From Nitrospinota bacterium (GTDB taxonomy: Bacteria > JADFOP01), in the NCBI GenBank assembly GCA_022562795.1, contig JADFOP010000010.1:1-52494 (forward strand): a DNA stretch of 52,494 bases, written 5' to 3'. Every line of letters starts with the position of its first letter. The first letter of the stretch is position 1. The translations under genes and the position numbers were made by a program. Positions 7,621-16,291 of the stretch are shown here, in pieces. Under the pieces are notes generated by a model. That model saw nothing but the letters and a program-made list of their open reading frames with translations. It ran no database searches and was not told the origin of the DNA.

Positions 7621-9371
7621 GCCTGTGTGGCGGTTCGCCGCAGAATCTCCTTGTTGTAAGCCTCGATTACGTCTTTGCGCCGAACCATCGCTATGACCCG
7701 TGAGGGCTCCTCGGGGCTCACGACAGGGATTTCCTCGATGTTTTTCTGGCCGAACTTCTGAAATACCAAGTCCAAGTCGTCTTCAGGCGTAACTGTGATG
7801 AGCCCATCGGTGGTGGCGATGTCTCTGGCCACTATGAGCGGTCCCAGAGCGGCGACGTCCTCCATGAGAACCATCCGGAGGTCTTGAAGGCTGAAGATGC
7901 CCGTCATATTGCCCTTACCGTCCACCACGGGGAAGTAGGAACAGGGGCTGCTGAGGGCTTCCTCCAATAGGGTCGACAAGGGGGTACCCTCGTAGAAAGT
8001 GTGCATCCGATCGGTCATGACCTCGTTTACCCGGAGGGCTTTCATCACGCTGACCTCTCGGCCCGCTACGATGGACAGCCCCCGGCGGGCGATCTTCAGG
8101 GTGTAGATGCTCTCACGGCTGAGGGAGGTCGTAACGATGGTGGCGATAATGCAAGCGACCATGAGAGGAAGGATGATGGTGTAAGAGCCCGTCATCTCGA
8201 AGACGATGATGATGGCGGTGATGGGGGCGTGGGTGGTAGCGGCCACCACCGCCCCCATGCCCACCAGCGCGTAGGCCCCTGAGGTGGCCGTTATGGAGGG
8301 AAAGAGGCGATGGACCAAGGTACCGACGGCCCCGCCCGTCATGGCTCCTATGAAGAGGGAGGGGGCGAAGATGCCGCCCGACTGGCCCGAGCCGATGGTG
8401 AGGGATGTGGCCAGCACCTTGATGAAGACGAGGGTCAGTAACAGCAGGAAGGGAGCCTGCTCCCGGAGGGACAGGGTGATGGTCTCGTAGCCAACCCCGT
8501 AGATGTGGGGGAAGGCCAGGGCTATCGCGCCGATGAGCAGCCCCCCGATGGCGGGTCGAGCCGCCTCGGGCAGAGGCGAGGCATCGAAGAGGTCCTCGCA
8601 TCGGTAAAGGAGATAGATGAAGAGGTAGGCCACCAGGCCGGCCGCAAGGCCAAGGATGAGATAGGGGAGCAGCTCGAAGGCATGGACGAGACGGTAGGGG
8701 GGCGCCTGTAAGGCGGGAAAGTCTCCGAGGAAGTGGCGGCTTACGACGGTGGCGACAACACTGGAGATGACGATGGGGCTGAAGCGGGCCAGAGCGAAGT
8801 CGCCGAGGATAATCTCCACGCTGAACATAGCTCCGGCGATGGGGGCATTGAAGGTGGCAGCGATGCCCGCAGCAGCCCCGCAGCCGACGAAGGTACGCAT
8901 CCGCTCGCCGCTGACCTTGAGGAGCTGGCCCAGGGTCGATCCGATGGCCGATCCGATCTGGACGATGGGTCCCTCGCGGCCCACGCTGCCCCCGCAGCCG
9001 ATGGTCAGAGCGCTGACTAGGGCCTTTACCCCTACGACCCGCGGCCGAATGACCCCTCCTCGCATGACTACCGCCTCCATGACCTCTGGCACCCCGTGGC
9101 CCTTGGCCTCTCGGGCGAAGAAGTAAATGATGGGGCCAACGACCGCCCCCCCAATGGCGGGAGCCAGGAGCTTGTGGTACCAGGGAAGGGCCCAGACGAA
9201 CTCGAGAAGGTTTAAGCCGGGTCCGAAGAAGAGGCGCTGAAAGAGGCGTATGAGGAAGCGGAAGCCAACAGCTCCCAGGCCGCCCAGAACTCCTATGACC
9301 ACGCCACATAAGACCATTACCGTATGTTCGGTGAAGCGGGTTCGGACAAGGAGGCGGTCGAAACGGGGCAT
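7617..9371 (-). CDS. ClC-family chloride/proton antiporter with CBS domains
   Basis: 584 residues: about 430 residues of ClC membrane core and a C-terminal pair of CBS domains (about 445-575). Ion-pathway motifs are KGHGVPEV (in place of GSGIP), GSVGREGPIVQIG with the gating glutamate of exchangers, and GQSGGIFAPSLFIGA. The gating Glu argues for Cl-/H+ exchange over a channel. The CBS pair probably binds adenine nucleotides and tunes activity. It stands alone on its strand, convergent with the Nudix gene (stops overlap by 3 bp). Inner-membrane protein. Confidence 0.93.
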   Translation of the reverse strand: MPRFDRLLVRTRFTEHTVMVLCGVVIGVLGGLGAVGFRFLIRLFQRLFFGPGLNLLEFVWALPWYHKLLAPAIGGAVVGPIIYFFAREAKGHGVPEVMEAVVMRGGVIRPRVVGVKALVSALTIGCGGSVGREGPIVQIGSAIGSTLGQLLKVSGERMRTFVGCGAAAGIAATFNAPIAGAMFSVEIILGDFALARFSPIVISSVVATVVSRHFLGDFPALQAPPYRLVHAFELLPYLILGLAAGLVAYLFIYLLYRCEDLFDASPLPEAARPAIGGLLIGAIALAFPHIYGVGYETITLSLREQAPFLLLLTLVFIKVLATSLTIGSGQSGGIFAPSLFIGAMTGGAVGTLVHRLFPSITATSGAYALVGMGAVVAATTHAPITAIIIVFEMTGSYTIILPLMVACIIATIVTTSLSRESIYTLKIARRGLSIVAGREVSVMKALRVNEVMTDRMHTFYEGTPLSTLLEEALSSPCSYFPVVDGKGNMTGIFSLQDLRMVLMEDVAALGPLIVARDIATTDGLITVTPEDDLDLVFQKFGQKNIEEIPVVSPEEPSRVIAMVRRKDVIEAYNKEILRRTATQA

Positions 9372-9560
9372 GAGGAGTTCCCTGAATTCAATTAGAGGGG
9401 CTATAAATATAAAGAATTACGAGGTGTATTAGCCCCTTAAGATTTGAGGGCTGACACAGTATGCCCTCTTCTCAGAGCAAAAATCTCTCCAATTTGGGAA
9501 AGCATAGAAACCTTTGTCAAGGGCTTGAATTTCAGACACTCTAGAGGGGCCGTCAGCGGG

Positions 9561-9941
9561 CTAGAGTCTGGTCTGGATGGTCTCATGGATCCGCGTCGAG
9601 ACGGGCCGGTCTCCAATGAGGCCAACTCGAATGGCCACTTGGGTTGTCGTTTCAGTAAGATATTTTACATCAACGCGAACGTCAGCACCGTTCGCCCTCT
9701 TGGCCATAATGGTCCCTTTCAAGGCGTCCCTCCTCTCGCCAACCACCGGCATCTCAAGGGATTGGAGGGAATCATGTGCGGCAATCCAAACGGCATCGTA
9801 CGTGGCGGGATATGTGCGTTTAAGTTCTCCCTTAAACCATGCGTAGGTGCCGGCCCCTAATCCAGCGCCCGTGGCGAGGACCGCCACTGCGCACCCTGTA
9901 GATAACAGAGCCACTAGAAGGACAACGCTAATTCGACGCAT
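9561..9941 (-). CDS. Small DUF3568-type lipoprotein
   Basis: 126 residues. The signal peptide ends in a lipobox (ALLSTGC), followed by a glycine-rich helix AGLGAGTYAWFKGEL and a soluble alpha/beta domain. This layout matches the DUF3568 family of small bacterial lipoproteins of unknown function. It is probably anchored in the outer membrane or periplasmic face. It has its own strong promoter at 9994-10022 and is therefore separate from the act operon that ends just upstream. Confidence 0.8.
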   Translation of the reverse strand: MRRISVVLLVALLSTGCAVAVLATGAGLGAGTYAWFKGELKRTYPATYDAVWIAAHDSLQSLEMPVVGERRDALKGTIMAKRANGADVRVDVKYLTETTTQVAIRVGLIGDRPVSTRIHETIQTRL

Positions 9942-9993
9942 CTTAGGCTACTCCTTACTCAACCGATGAAAGGCGCTCTAAAAAGGCCGCCTA

Positions 9994-10022
9994 ATCGTAT
10001 CCGTCCGACGTCATTCTGTCAA
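9994..10022 (-). promoter_or_regulatory. Sigma-70 promoter of the small lipoprotein gene
   Basis: TTGACA at 10017-10022, 17-bp spacer, TACGAT at 9994-9999 on the minus strand. It lies about 50 bp downstream of the actF stop. Confidence 0.7.
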
Positions 10023-10068
10023 GGCATGAGAATATATAGGGAGGGGTTGGGGTTACGCCTCAACGGCA

Positions 10069-11121
10069 CTATTTTAACGCGTAATGATTTATTACCTGGT
10101 CTCTGTTCACAAATGTCAATACAAAGAGAAAGGTCATCATCACAAATTCCAACACTAGGACCGGCATTTGAATTGTTAATAATGGAAGCAAAAATACCAA
10201 TCGCTCAATAAATACTCCTGAAAGAATAACGAAAGATAATACGAGAACGAGGAAAGGACTCGACTTTATCCGAATAAACAGGAGAGAAAGGAAAGGCAGG
10301 GGAAATAGTACAGCTAAAATTATAAAGGAAAGGGTCAGAAGGGTGGGGTCCGAAAACCGCCTTACAAAGAAGGTTACCTCTTCCGGAAGGTTTCCATACC
10401 AGATAACGAGGTATTGGGAGAAAAAGAAGTAGGCCCACATTACACAAAAAGCAAATAAGAGCGTAGCGGCATCTTTATGGGTTTTCTTTAAGGCCTGCGT
10501 TTGATCTGGATCACGTTCTTTTAATAGGAAATAGCAAAAGATGCAGGCCAGAGCCGTTCCTGTATAAAGCGCTTCTACAAAGAAATATCCACCGAAAAGT
10601 GTGCTATACCATGGATATTCCAAGGACATAACCCAATCAAATGCCGCCAGAGTTTGTGAAGTAACAAATGTGAACAAATAGAGTAACGCGTAAAAATATT
10701 GCTTATCCCCATCTCTAAAAACCTCTATAGCGAATTTTCTGGCAAATAGGTAAGCCAAGAGCAAGAATGATAGATTGCGCAACATGAAAAATTTCTTATT
10801 CAACCAGATGCCTTGGTCGCCGGCCCAGGGATAAATGTCAAGCTGGACGCCGAAGAGAAGAAATAAGAAGAAGATAAGCAGAAGCAGTGGATGCAACGAG
10901 AGCAATTCTTTTTTAATCGGTAGAATCCATTTTGCTTTTGAGAGCTGCGCGACTGCGGCCAACGCAACAACCCCCTGAAGAAGTGTAAGCCAAAACAATA
11001 ATATAAATAAGAGAGAGCCCTTTTTCTCTGGCCCCCAAACGCTCTCTATCAAGACTATAAATAGAAGAGCCGAAAGAAAAACTCCTGCCAGCCTCCCTAT
11101 CTTCATTTCCAACCTTTTCAT
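10069..11121 (-). CDS. actF: Alternative complex III subunit ActF (integral membrane)
   Basis: 350 residues, around ten hydrophobic helices. It shows the ActF signatures FDWVMSLEYPWYSTLFGGYFF and FFSQYLVIWYGNLPEE. In alternative complex III (quinol:electron-acceptor oxidoreductase) ActF is the smaller homologue of ActC and lies in the inner membrane. The ATG overlaps the ActD stop (ATGA). Last gene of the act operon; no clear terminator follows it. AT-rich codon use like the rest of the operon. Confidence 0.92.
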   Translation of the reverse strand: MKRLEMKIGRLAGVFLSALLFIVLIESVWGPEKKGSLLFILLFWLTLLQGVVALAAVAQLSKAKWILPIKKELLSLHPLLLLIFFLFLLFGVQLDIYPWAGDQGIWLNKKFFMLRNLSFLLLAYLFARKFAIEVFRDGDKQYFYALLYLFTFVTSQTLAAFDWVMSLEYPWYSTLFGGYFFVEALYTGTALACIFCYFLLKERDPDQTQALKKTHKDAATLLFAFCVMWAYFFFSQYLVIWYGNLPEEVTFFVRRFSDPTLLTLSFIILAVLFPLPFLSLLFIRIKSSPFLVLVLSFVILSGVFIERLVFLLPLLTIQMPVLVLEFVMMTFLFVLTFVNRDQVINHYALK

Positions 11122-11558
11122 TTCGGGTCTCCATCGTCAACTATGATAAGGAAGTTATTTCCGCATTCTTTTGGGGAAATGATCTTTTTGAGACTGGGAG
11201 ACCTTGAAAGAATGAGAAATCCGAGAAACGTCGCCACAACACCGAAGAGGATCGTCAGTTCAAAAGCGATGATGATAAATGGGGGTATCGAGACAATGGG
11301 CTTGCCTCCGGTAATCAGCAAAGGCCATCTCAAAACCGTGTAAATAGGAAAAGCAAAGCCCGTAATGGTGCCGCTCAGGGCTCCAAAGAATGTGAAGAAC
11401 TTTAACCTACTTGGACGAACTTCAAGAATTTCATCGACTTCATGAACGTGTATGGGTGACAGCACCGAAATATCCTTTTTGGGAACACCTTCGCCAACGA
11501 GGTTTTCCAATTTAGCAATAAATTCCGCTTTGTCTTTATACGAATATTCTCTGCTCAC
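11118..11558 (-). CDS. actD: Alternative complex III subunit ActD (DUF3341)
   Basis: 146 residues. A short cytoplasmic region (about 1-55) with the typical EVDEILEVRPSRLKFFT is followed by two transmembrane helices (about 55-75 and 95-118) and a short charged tail. This matches ActD, a small membrane subunit with no known cofactor. It overlaps both neighbours by 4 bp, so the genes actC, actD and actF are translationally coupled. Confidence 0.9.
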   Translation of the reverse strand: MSREYSYKDKAEFIAKLENLVGEGVPKKDISVLSPIHVHEVDEILEVRPSRLKFFTFFGALSGTITGFAFPIYTVLRWPLLITGGKPIVSIPPFIIIAFELTILFGVVATFLGFLILSRSPSLKKIISPKECGNNFLIIVDDGDPK

Positions 11559-12853
11559 CCTGCTTGCTCCTTTATGTCTGTTATTGCTAGTACGGGCAGT
11601 AGTTTTGCAAAGAGAAGGAATAGTGTAAAAAAGATGCTGAAGCTCATTATCGTTATACCGATTTCCACAAAACTGGGAACGTACGTCCCCCAGGAGTACG
11701 GATCAAAGTCTTTGGCTAACGATGTTACAATAATGATAAATCTCTCCAGCCACATTCCGACATTGATAAAGATTGAGATAATGAAGAGAAAGACGAGGTT
11801 TGTCCGGAATCTTTTAGCAAAAAGCGGCAGGGTCACCACACAATTACAAAATACCATGAGCCAGAAAAATGGGGCGTAGTGTCCGGCTGCCCGATATGTA
11901 AACAATCTCACATCATAAATAATGCCACTATAATAGGCTATACCAAACTCTATAATGTAAGCATAGGAGACTATCAGCGATGTAAACAATAGTATTTTCG
12001 CTAGATCATCAAAATGGTCAAGGGTTATATATTTCTCTAACGAGAACATCTTCCTCATTGGGACAACCAAGGTGATCACCATCGCCGTTCCAGAAAAAAT
12101 CGCTCCAGCTACGAAATATGGGGCAAAGATGGTGGTGTGCCAGCCGGGCAGAATACTCATGGCGAAATCCCACGAGACGACTGAGTGAACCGACACGACC
12201 AAGGGGGTAGCAAATGCGGCGAGGAAGAAATAGAGCCTATTGTAGTGAAGCCATTGGGAAACAGACCCTTCCCACCCGAGGGATAGAGTGCTGTAGATGG
12301 CCTTTCTCACCCCCTTGGAGAACCGTCTGACGATAGCCAGGTCGGGGATCAATCCCACGTAAAAGAAAATAACACTAACCGCAAGATATGTGCTTACGGC
12401 AAAAACATCCCAGACAAGAGGAGAGCGAAAGTTCACCCATAACTGGCGCTGATTTGGATACGGGATGAGGTAGTAAAACAACCAGGTGCGGCCAAGGTGA
12501 ATTAATGGGAACATTCCCGCTACTACCAGGGCGAATAGCGTCATTGCTTCGGCGGACCTGTTAAAACTGCTTCGAAATCGGGCTCGGGTAAGGAATAGGA
12601 CGGCCGAGATCAATGTGCCGGAGTGGGCAATCCCTATCCAGAATACAAAGTTTGTAATATAGACACCCCAACCAACTGGGTTTGTAATTCCTGCTACACC
12701 CATGCCTGTCATTATTTGATATCCCCAAAGAGCTAAACCTATGAGAATAAAGGATGAAGTAGTCCCCAGGGCAATCCAGTAGAGCCGGCTGGGTTTTCTC
12801 ATTGCGGCAAGGACGTCTAAATCCAGCCGCTCTCGGTATTCCGGTAATTCCAT
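11555..12853 (-). CDS. actC: Alternative complex III subunit ActC (NrfD-like quinol-binding membrane protein)
   Basis: 432 residues, NrfD/PsrC family with about ten transmembrane helices. Recognisable stretches are FWIGIAHSGTLISAVLFL, PLIHLGRTWLFYYLIPYPNQ, and SVHSVVSWDFAMSILPGWHTT. The family member in alternative complex III forms the periplasmic-side quinol oxidation site and contacts ActB. It starts 22 bp after the actB stop. Confidence 0.93.
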   Translation of the reverse strand: MELPEYRERLDLDVLAAMRKPSRLYWIALGTTSSFILIGLALWGYQIMTGMGVAGITNPVGWGVYITNFVFWIGIAHSGTLISAVLFLTRARFRSSFNRSAEAMTLFALVVAGMFPLIHLGRTWLFYYLIPYPNQRQLWVNFRSPLVWDVFAVSTYLAVSVIFFYVGLIPDLAIVRRFSKGVRKAIYSTLSLGWEGSVSQWLHYNRLYFFLAAFATPLVVSVHSVVSWDFAMSILPGWHTTIFAPYFVAGAIFSGTAMVITLVVPMRKMFSLEKYITLDHFDDLAKILLFTSLIVSYAYIIEFGIAYYSGIIYDVRLFTYRAAGHYAPFFWLMVFCNCVVTLPLFAKRFRTNLVFLFIISIFINVGMWLERFIIIVTSLAKDFDPYSWGTYVPSFVEIGITIMSFSIFFTLFLLFAKLLPVLAITDIKEQAG

Positions 12854-12875
12854 TATTCCGCCATACCTCTGTCGC

Positions 12876-15674
12876 TCAGGTCTTTTTCGACAAGTAGTGC
12901 ACCGCCGGCTCCACTCCTAAATCTTCAAATATCCGGTGGGACCGTTTTGAGTGGGCCAACTCGTACACGCGTGATTTTCGGTCTAGAATATTTCCAAAGG
13001 CGATTGCCTTCGTGGGGCAGGTCTGGGCGCACGCAGGCACGACCTCTCCATCTCGAACCTTCCTGGAGTCATCCTTAGCAAGATCCTTGGCCACTCTAAT
13101 TCGTTGTACACAAAAGGTGCATTTTTCCATGATTCCCTTTGTTCTAATCGAGACCGCGGGATTCTGCATTTTATCCAGGGGCTCTGGCCAGTCCTGATCG
13201 AACCAATTGAACCGTCTCACCTTGTATGGGCAATTGTTCGCGCAATACCTTGTGCCGACGCACCTGTTGTAGATCTGCGCATTGAGCCCCTCGGGATTGT
13301 GATATGCCGCAAATACGGGGCATACCGGCTCACATGGTGCATTGTCACAATGCTGGCATAACATGGGCACCATATTTGTTCTATCGTGGGCGTCTTTATG
13401 TTGTTCGATCCTAATCCATGACATTTCTCTTCCAATTAAATGCTCTTTCTTGCCGACGATGGGAATATTGTTTTCAATGTAGCAGGCTGCAACGCATGAG
13501 GAGCAGCCGGTGCAAAGGTCTAGATCGATAGCCATTGCCCAGCGATAATCTTTATGTTCATGCTTTGCATATAGCGTAGATATTGCATGTTTAGCGTGAA
13601 CAGGGTAAGGAATTACTCCCTTTCCTTCATGTGCGATCGAACCTGAAAGAATTGGCAATTTCTCGGACCGGCCGGTCTTTGAAATTTTAACACCCTCGAG
13701 GTAAGAAATGATCTCCCCGCTTCTTCTATCTGTTTGTATTAAGATTGAGTCCACCATACCTTGATGGACTGTATAAACCCCTTCCTCCAACCCTTCTTGT
13801 ATTTTCACCGGCAGTTTTACAGACATCTTGGAAGAAGAAATTTGAAGCTCATCTCCATCCCTTAATTTATCCTTGCGGGCCGTCTTCTCGGATATCGATA
13901 CCCACTTCCCATAAGAGATGGTTGTTACCGGGTCGGGGATTTCACTGAGCAGCGGAAGATCGGCGCTTCTGCCGTCGAACGACCGTATTGAAGGTGTGAC
14001 TAGGAGGACTGGTTTCTTCATTACCTCAGGCAACTTCAAACTTTTTAAATGATCTTTCAGGCTCCCTTCCTGGAGTTTAACCTCGTCCTTGTCAGCTGTC
14101 TCTTCCAGGTACCCCTTGTTCAATATTTCTTCTATAAAGCTCTCTCCATAACTCTCTTTCCACTCATTCAATACGTATTCCTGATAGCTTGAGAACGTCT
14201 CGTCCTCACTGCTCAGCTCCATCAACTGCAGCAGAATGTCCCCTTCGGCAAGAGTATTATGTAGAGGTTTTAGAACGGGCTGAATTATCGTTTTGATATT
14301 ATATCTTGGCTCGGCATCTCCCCAAGACTCCAGGGAATGAGACAGGGGGAGGATTACATCACACACTTCCATCGTCTTATTGTGCAATTCAGACATTCCG
14401 ACCCTTAATTGGGCTTTCATCAGGTCATTCTTGAATGATGGGGGGAGGCTAGAGACTGGATCGGTCCTGGAGATGAAGATGACTCCAATATCTTCATCCC
14501 GGAGATCTTCTGAAAGCTCTTCGATATCGAGCATGGTTCCAACATTAGAGTAATTCTCGCCCTTGGAGAAATCGATTAGAGAACTTTTCGCCCCGGTGGC
14601 CCATTGAATCAATCCAGTTAAAACCAGCGCGTCTAAACCAGACCCCTGCCTGGCTGAGATTCCGCCCGTCAACACTAACGGGCTCTTTGCTTTATCAAAA
14701 GGCTGAGCTAATCTATTCAATCCATCGGGCGTTATCCCCGTTTTGCGCGATATTTCTTCAACCGGCAAATTAGGTATCAAGTCCAATAACTCTTGAGAAA
14801 TCATCTCCCTGATGAGACCCTTTTCTTTTATATAGTTCAACAAGAAGAGAAGCAGATAAACTTCACTCCCAGGATTTAGGACAAACCTTTCGTTCGCACT
14901 CATACCTGTTAGCGAGAGGTGAGGCTCAACATGGAACCACTTAAAATTGTTCCGCCTTTTAGCCCTTGAAAATTGGTTGGAATTGTTTACTGGACTTATA
15001 TAGGTCTCGAGAATGTCAGCCCCAAGCGTAAGCAGGAAATCCGCATTTTCTATATCATGCGACGGGATCTCTTTTGTCGCATAAAGAATCCCGTTGGCCT
15101 CTCGAAGCGCAGCATAGGAGTAAACCTCAAATTCGGGCAGCCTTTCTATGTCCATCTCAATAGTAAAAGTATCTATCAACTCTGAAAGAGAGCCGGTCGT
15201 TCTACCCGATAAATATACGTTTGTCTGGCCCTCGTCGTCCGATTCTTCCAACGCATCCAGAATCTTTAAATATGCTTCCTTCCATGTGGAGACTTTTAAT
15301 TTGCCGCTGCCATCACGAATAAGGGGTTCTTTAAGTCTTTCTGGATGGTAGAGACGGGTCAATGACGACTGGCCCCGGATACAGAGGGTTCCATCGTTAA
15401 TCGGATGCCCTGAGAGCCCTTCTAGCTTTACTGGATATCTTTCATAGCGGTTGTTGGTAGTTAGTTTTTCATGGACTTTCACCGTTAGGCCGCAATTCGC
15501 CGGACACTCGGTACAGGTCGAGTTATAAAAAGCAGGTTGCCCAGGAGCCAGGCCATCTTCTGGAGGAATCACATGGGGAATGAGTTTTTCCGTTCCTTTC
15601 TGCACACCGCATGAAGCAACGAGGGCGGTGCCTGTCGTAGCCCCGAGAAGCTTAATAAAATCCCGTCTCTTCAT
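12876..15674 (-). CDS. actB: Alternative complex III subunit ActB (molybdopterin-fold plus Fe-S domain)
   Basis: 932 residues, periplasmic. The N-terminus MKRRDFIKLLGATTG is a Tat-like signal with a possible lipobox (ALVASC). Residues about 50-700 have the molybdopterin-oxidoreductase fold. The C-terminal ferredoxin-like part (about 745-900) carries four cysteine groups: CTGCSSCVAAC, CQHCDNAPCEPVCP, CVGTRYCANNCPYKVRRF and CTFCVQRI...CAQTCP, which would hold 4Fe-4S and 3Fe-4S clusters. The N-terminal motif CTECPANC plus a later Cys (LCIRGQ) is kept, although ActB proteins studied so far carry no molybdenum cofactor. Electrons from quinol at ActC would pass through these clusters to the hemes of ActA. 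Confidence 0.92.
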   Translation of the reverse strand: MKRRDFIKLLGATTGTALVASCGVQKGTEKLIPHVIPPEDGLAPGQPAFYNSTCTECPANCGLTVKVHEKLTTNNRYERYPVKLEGLSGHPINDGTLCIRGQSSLTRLYHPERLKEPLIRDGSGKLKVSTWKEAYLKILDALEESDDEGQTNVYLSGRTTGSLSELIDTFTIEMDIERLPEFEVYSYAALREANGILYATKEIPSHDIENADFLLTLGADILETYISPVNNSNQFSRAKRRNNFKWFHVEPHLSLTGMSANERFVLNPGSEVYLLLFLLNYIKEKGLIREMISQELLDLIPNLPVEEISRKTGITPDGLNRLAQPFDKAKSPLVLTGGISARQGSGLDALVLTGLIQWATGAKSSLIDFSKGENYSNVGTMLDIEELSEDLRDEDIGVIFISRTDPVSSLPPSFKNDLMKAQLRVGMSELHNKTMEVCDVILPLSHSLESWGDAEPRYNIKTIIQPVLKPLHNTLAEGDILLQLMELSSEDETFSSYQEYVLNEWKESYGESFIEEILNKGYLEETADKDEVKLQEGSLKDHLKSLKLPEVMKKPVLLVTPSIRSFDGRSADLPLLSEIPDPVTTISYGKWVSISEKTARKDKLRDGDELQISSSKMSVKLPVKIQEGLEEGVYTVHQGMVDSILIQTDRRSGEIISYLEGVKISKTGRSEKLPILSGSIAHEGKGVIPYPVHAKHAISTLYAKHEHKDYRWAMAIDLDLCTGCSSCVAACYIENNIPIVGKKEHLIGREMSWIRIEQHKDAHDRTNMVPMLCQHCDNAPCEPVCPVFAAYHNPEGLNAQIYNRCVGTRYCANNCPYKVRRFNWFDQDWPEPLDKMQNPAVSIRTKGIMEKCTFCVQRIRVAKDLAKDDSRKVRDGEVVPACAQTCPTKAIAFGNILDRKSRVYELAHSKRSHRIFEDLGVEPAVHYLSKKT

Positions 15675-15692
15675 GTTATCCTCCAGTGATCC

Positions 15693-16262
15693 TTATTTAT
15701 GACATGTCAAACAATCGATGGATGCCTTTTTTGATCTATGACAGGTGACACACCAACCCATGTTAAGTGAGCTGACTTGCCGGACCACGCTAACATTTTT
15801 TATTTCCCCGTGACAAGCTGAACATTCTAACCCAGCCTTGATGTGCCTCTTATGAGAGAAATAAACGTGATCGGGTAAATTATGCACTTTAATCCATGGA
15901 ACAGGCTGCTTGTTATTCCAATATTTGTGTAATTTTTTTATTTCTGGTCTGTCAGTAGCGATGACACTATGGCACGACATGCATTTCTGAACCGATGGAA
16001 CGCCGGCGTGTTGTGATTGCTCGACGTACGTATGGCAAAACGTACACTGAAGGCCGACTCTCGAGACGTGAATTTTATGACTAAAGGCGATAGGCTGCTG
16101 GGGCGCCTCGCTGGAAGAGAACCAACAACGTGGGTCTATCTTGCCGATGACGCCCTGTATGGGAATCTTCGGGCAGGGCGACAGCCCAGCTCCCAAGACT
16201 AGAAAGGCCAGCATTACCGGCGGCGTAAGAAGCAACAAAGGGATTAGAATTCTTTTCAACAT
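15693..16262 (-). CDS. actA: Alternative complex III subunit ActA (pentaheme cytochrome c)
   Basis: 189 residues with an N-terminal membrane anchor (residues about 5-28) and five CxxCH heme sites: CTFCH, CMSCH, CSACH, CVTCH and CLTCH. Extra histidines (FSHKIH, YFSHKRH) can serve as axial ligands. This pentaheme layout is the ActA subunit, which takes electrons from the Fe-S clusters of ActB in the periplasm. It sits 18 bp upstream of actB and 29 bp after the membrane cytochrome gene. Confidence 0.92.
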   Translation of the reverse strand: MLKRILIPLLLLTPPVMLAFLVLGAGLSPCPKIPIQGVIGKIDPRCWFSSSEAPQQPIAFSHKIHVSRVGLQCTFCHTYVEQSQHAGVPSVQKCMSCHSVIATDRPEIKKLHKYWNNKQPVPWIKVHNLPDHVYFSHKRHIKAGLECSACHGEIKNVSVVRQVSSLNMGWCVTCHRSKKASIDCLTCHK

Positions 16263-16291
16263 TCTAGGCCTTTTCTAAAATGCGTATAAGC

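Noticed and set aside
8113-9309. 398-codon frame on the minus strand in the ClC region
   Set aside because: Arg/Pro/His-rich low-complexity product read in another frame of the well-supported ClC gene.
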